NCBI RefSeq assembly: GCF_016429155.1
Contig: NZ_JAELUC010000020.1
Coordinates: 1 to 54,413 of the forward strand
Direction: 5' to 3'
Length of the DNA: 54,413 nucleotides
Source: Pedobacter sp. ASV12
GTDB lineage: Bacteria; Bacteroidota; Bacteroidia; Sphingobacteriales; Sphingobacteriaceae
Made by a program: the position numbers and the translations under genes. Positions 51,858-54,413 of the stretch are shown here, piece after piece. How positions within the stretch are numbered: the first letter of the stretch is position 1; every line of letters starts with the position of its first letter. The notes beneath the pieces are model-generated. The model made no database searches, had not been told where the DNA came from, and was given only the letters and a program-made list of their open reading frames with translations.

Positions 51858-52511
51858 TTATTTACAGTATTTATCTAAGTACTCCTTGGCCTTTGGAGAG
51901 CCCATATATTTAACAAAGCTGAATTCTTCGCAGGCACCAAGCTTATCGCCCTGCTTGTATTTGCTCAAACCGGCTTCAATCCTGCTGTTCAGGTAATCAT
52001 CGTCAATGCCCAATTCGGCTTTGAGTTTCATGATTTTGGGCAATTCTTCGGGTTTGAGGTTGCCATTTTCCTTGTTACGGTAATAGTTGAGCACCACATT
52101 AACCAACGCCTGCTCATCTTTATAGCCTTTTATTGCAAGAGCGATATCGTTGGCACTTACAAATCGGCAGTCGTAGCCGTCGAGACTAAAATTAACGGGT
52201 ACCACCAGCAAAGCCGTGGTATCGTGACTTAATGGTACAGTCCATTTGCCACTGCTCATCCGGATCAGCCTCAAAGCTTCATCGTCAAGATCGGTCCCCA
52301 TGCCCTTGTTGATGGCAGTGTAATACACCTCGCCTTTGGCATTGAGCTTAAACCCTACATTTACCGTGCCCTGAATGCAGTGATGCAACGAATAGGCAGG
52401 ATAAATGATGTTCCTTTTGATAAAGGCCGACAAGCCCCCTTTTATACTAGGTTGCTGCGCCTGCGCAAAAGTAGAAACGAAGAGCAAAAAAAGGGTGGCT
52501 ATTCTTATCAT
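51858..52511 (-). CDS. Secreted TonB C-terminal domain protein
   Basis: A 217-residue protein. The signal peptide MIRIATLFLLFVSTFAQA is followed by a TonB C-terminal-type domain (about 25-112): FIKRNIIYPAYSLHHCIQGT, VNVGFKLNAKGEV, LDDEALRLIRMSSGKW and VVPVNFSLDGYD. The C-terminal 90 residues are helical with no clear family. True TonB proteins keep an uncleaved membrane anchor and a Pro-rich spacer, both missing here, so it may not act as an energy transducer. It is located with a metallopeptidase and other envelope genes on one strand. Confidence 0.85.
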   Translation of the reverse strand: MIRIATLFLLFVSTFAQAQQPSIKGGLSAFIKRNIIYPAYSLHHCIQGTVNVGFKLNAKGEVYYTAINKGMGTDLDDEALRLIRMSSGKWTVPLSHDTTALLVVPVNFSLDGYDCRFVSANDIALAIKGYKDEQALVNVVLNYYRNKENGNLKPEELPKIMKLKAELGIDDDYLNSRIEAGLSKYKQGDKLGACEEFSFVKYMGSPKAKEYLDKYCK

Positions 52512-52528
52512 GCTTCAATTTACGAATT

Positions 52529-53227
52529 TTATGGCAAAGCCGATGCAAAAGTCTGTGTTAAAATCAAGGCCGGATCTGGGCAGTTCTGCAAATAGGCCTC
52601 GCGCTGGGAGAATTGGCAAACACCTGGATAATCGCCTTTAAGACCGTGCATGTCGAGTATAAGCTGCAAATGCAGGTGTGGCGGCCATTGTCCGTTTTCG
52701 GCAGGCTTTCCAAAGTGCGCAAAAGCCTTGCCTTTCGGTATGGTCATGCCTTCGTACAGATTTTGCAACGAGCTTAGCGCTAAATGGCCATACAAGGCAT
52801 AAAAGGTGAGTTCGTAAAACTGATATTGCAGAATAATCGTAGCGCCGTAATCGCCAAAATTGTTGTTAAACCGAAAGCTGTGTACTTTGGCGTTGTAGCA
52901 ATTATAAACAGGCGTTCCGGCAGGCCCCCAAATATCTACACCCAAATGCAGGCGTCTAGGTTCTTCGCCTTGGTCAAAATGCGTACTTCTGCTGTAAATG
53001 GTGCGATGTTCGTTATAACCGCCAACGCCATAGCGCGCCTTGTTTTTAGCCAATTTTTCATCAACCCAAGCCGAAAAACGACTGGTATCGGCCAAAATGC
53101 TTGGGTCAAGCTCAGTATTGTTCGCCGTAAAATCGAAAGGCAAAAGCCGGTCGCTAGCAGGGTCAAAATCTACCACTTTGCCAATGAGGCCAATGTGTTT
53201 GTTTATGATTTCTTTAAACGGAAGCAT
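52529..53227 (-). CDS. M23 family metallopeptidase (LytM type)
   Basis: A 232-residue zinc endopeptidase of the LytM/M23 fold that cleaves peptidoglycan cross-links. The zinc site is visible as His94 and Asp98 in RRLHLGVDIWGPAGTPVY, with His148 in YALYGHLA and His184/His186 in PPHLHLQL. No signal peptide or membrane anchor is seen at the N-terminus (MLPFKEIINKHIGLIG), which is unusual for an enzyme acting on the cell wall. An unrecognised export route or a cytoplasmic substrate is possible. It follows the hypothetical protein gene after 1 base in the same operon. Confidence 0.9.
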   Translation of the reverse strand: MLPFKEIINKHIGLIGKVVDFDPASDRLLPFDFTANNTELDPSILADTSRFSAWVDEKLAKNKARYGVGGYNEHRTIYSRSTHFDQGEEPRRLHLGVDIWGPAGTPVYNCYNAKVHSFRFNNNFGDYGATIILQYQFYELTFYALYGHLALSSLQNLYEGMTIPKGKAFAHFGKPAENGQWPPHLHLQLILDMHGLKGDYPGVCQFSQREAYLQNCPDPALILTQTFASALP

Positions 53228-53228
53228 C

Positions 53229-53780
53229 TTATTTTTTTAAAGGGCGAATCCAAACCTGTATCATTCCATTGGCACCTTGTTGGCCGTAAATCGCGGCCGA
53301 AAGCGGCCTGTAATACCTGGTAATAGCATCCAGCTCCTCAAACTTGATTTTTGCCAGCGTTGCGTTTGCCTCATTTGGGCGAACCATTGGCTTTTCAGCC
53401 TCAATGGCAAACACTTCCCTAGCTTCGGCAAGTGCTTCACGTTTTTGTTGCTTGGATTGCCTGCTTTTAAGCTCGATGGTGATGAAGCCTTTCGAAAAAT
53501 CCTCCACACCGAGCGCCTCCTCGGTATTGGCTATCGGATGCATCAGCATTACGCGCAACAAATCCTTAGCCGTTTTGGACTTTAGTTTTCTATTGAGCTT
53601 CAAACTATCCTTGGCTTCATAAAATCCCGAATAGGGCAAAAAGTATTCATAGTGGTGTACCGAGGGGATATGATTGTTATAAACCTTTACCAAGCTGTCG
53701 ATATAGGTTTGGGTCAAGGGCTGGGCCTTGGCCAACAGGGCGCTAACAAAAAGAAGAGCAAAACACAATACCTTTCTCAT
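53229..53780 (-). CDS. Small secreted protein with TonB-plug-like tail
   Basis: A 183-residue exported protein with signal peptide (MRKVLCFALLFVSALLAKA). The middle is helical and basic. The C-terminal 40 residues (ITRYYRPLSAAIYGQQGANG then MIQVWIRP) closely resemble the end of a TonB-receptor plug domain, where ALYGSRGANGVI is typical. No barrel follows and there is no adjacent receptor gene. It may be a plug-like regulator or binding protein. It starts within one base of the TrhA gene's stop and is likely co-transcribed with it and the M23 gene. Confidence 0.75.
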   Translation of the reverse strand: MRKVLCFALLFVSALLAKAQPLTQTYIDSLVKVYNNHIPSVHHYEYFLPYSGFYEAKDSLKLNRKLKSKTAKDLLRVMLMHPIANTEEALGVEDFSKGFITIELKSRQSKQQKREALAEAREVFAIEAEKPMVRPNEANATLAKIKFEELDAITRYYRPLSAAIYGQQGANGMIQVWIRPLKK

Positions 53781-54413
53781 CAGCCTTTAAAAACATAGAC
53801 GTAATTATAGATAAAATGCGACAAAGCACCAAAATTCACAAATAGATGCCATATTTCATGGGTATGGAAGTATTTGTACAGCGGTTTGTCCTTGGCATAG
53901 AAATAGGTGCCGCCGATGTAAAAAATACCGCCCAAAAAAAGCCATACCAAAGCCATTGCTGGCAAGGTTTCGACCATTTTGGTAACGAACGGAATAATGA
54001 GACAGCCCATGGCAATGTAAAGCCCGGTTGATACCGCCTGGTTTTTGAGGCGGTTAAAGATCTTGAGCAAACAACCTACCAGGGCAATAGACCATACCAA
54101 GCCGAACAGCAACCAGCGGATCCAGCCCTCAAACACCAGTAGCGCCGTAGGCGTAAACGAGCCGGCAATCATCAAATAGATGCAACAATGGTCGAATTTT
54201 TGCCAAAAACGGATGCCATATTCTGTTTTGGGCAGGCTATGGTAAATGGCGCTTACGCTAAACAATACCCAAATGCCAATTCCGTACACATAAGCGGCGG
54301 TATAAGCAAAAGAGGTACTAGCCGCCTGCAGCAGCAAATACAAAGCCGGAATGGCCAAAATGGCCGGTACTGCATGGGTAAAAAAATTTCCTGGTTCGCG
54401 AATGTACCTATTG
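53780..54413 (-). CDS. TrhA/hemolysin III family membrane protein, 5' end cut by window
   Basis: A seven-helix inner membrane protein of the PAQR/TrhA family, involved in membrane fluidity and energy homeostasis. Within the listed frame are VLFSVSAIYHSL, FWQKFDHCCIYLMIAGSFTP and THEIWHLFVNFGALSHF, which hold the family's His and Asp metal ligands. Although an internal TTG at 54358 could open a frame, the coding sequence continues without a stop to the window edge. It includes NRYIREPGNFFTHAVPA, which is the family's N-terminal motif. The true start codon therefore lies beyond 54413. About 210 residues are present. Confidence 0.9.
   Translation of the reverse strand, partial: NRYIREPGNFFTHAVPAILAIPALYLLLQAASTSFAYTAAYVYGIGIWVLFSVSAIYHSLPKTEYGIRFWQKFDHCCIYLMIAGSFTPTALLVFEGWIRWLLFGLVWSIALVGCLLKIFNRLKNQAVSTGLYIAMGCLIIPFVTKMVETLPAMALVWLFLGGIFYIGGTYFYAKDKPLYKYFHTHEIWHLFVNFGALSHFIYNYVYVFKG

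Overview
The window is one end of a draft contig from a Bacteroidota genome, most likely Sphingobacteriaceae and close to Pedobacter. Support comes from the gene content: a SusC/SusD pair, GldD, the futalosine menaquinone genes mqnB and mqnD, paired DUF1800/DUF1501 genes, a NagB deaminase fused to a PIG-L domain, DUF2807 and DUF4397 proteins. Promoter-like sites also follow the Bacteroidota pattern (TTTG, about 19 bases, TAnnTTTG). No rRNA, tRNA, CRISPR array, insertion sequence or prophage was recognised. Apart from the first 74 bases, which are sequencing artefact, the region looks like ordinary chromosome with dense gene packing.

Layout. 1-74: poly-C and the Tn5/Nextera mosaic end, which cuts off the C-terminus of a CtpA-type S41 protease. 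1.4-3.0 kb: a CsbD-like protein, a small secreted protein and a DUF4397 lipoprotein. 3.0-13.3 kb: an amino-sugar/cell-wall recycling neighbourhood. It holds a SusC/SusD outer-membrane uptake pair, a divergent DeoR-family regulator, AnmK (anhydro-MurNAc kinase), NagB-PIG-L (glucosamine-6-phosphate deaminase plus deacetylase-like domain) and a NagX/HGSNAT-like membrane acyltransferase. 13.4-19.7 kb: an M16 peptidase, a DUF1835 protein, a GHL10 glycosidase-like protein and a membrane-anchored coiled-coil protein. 19.7-25.6 kb (minus strand): queD, folE, fabD and a very large orphan NtrY-like histidine kinase. 25.7-27.3 kb: mqnB and mqnD. 27.3-34.6 kb (minus strand): a lipoprotein, a LolC/E-type permease, a metallo-beta-lactamase-fold hydrolase, an alpha/beta hydrolase, gldD overlapping aroE, a phosphosulfolactate synthase homologue and a TPR protein. 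34.8-44.5 kb: an NTF2-like protein, an M1 aminopeptidase, an ALDH7-type aldehyde dehydrogenase, a DUF2807 protein, an SNF2 helicase and a DUF2927 protein. 44.6-54.4 kb: aat, the DUF1800/DUF1501 pair, YccF, a META-domain lipoprotein, a divergent App1 phosphatidate phosphatase/diacylglycerol kinase pair, and a minus-strand run ending in a TrhA/hemolysin III gene that is cut by the window end.

How the genes fit together. The clearest functional unit is the amino-sugar locus: import by SusC/D, phosphorylation of anhydro-MurNAc by AnmK, and deamination of glucosamine-6-phosphate by NagB into glycolysis. A DeoR/GlpR-type sensor sits where it could control both the pump and the enzymes. Other small units are the menaquinone pair, the pterin/queuosine pair (folE/queD) and the opposed phosphatidate/diacylglycerol enzymes. 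Most other genes look like housekeeping or envelope functions.

I did not find a clearly new defence or mobile system. The best leads are the sugar locus with its phased repeat, the heptanucleotide repeat inside mqnD, the phosphosulfolactate synthase homologue, the 1,243-residue orphan kinase, and a small secreted protein whose tail resembles a TonB-receptor plug.
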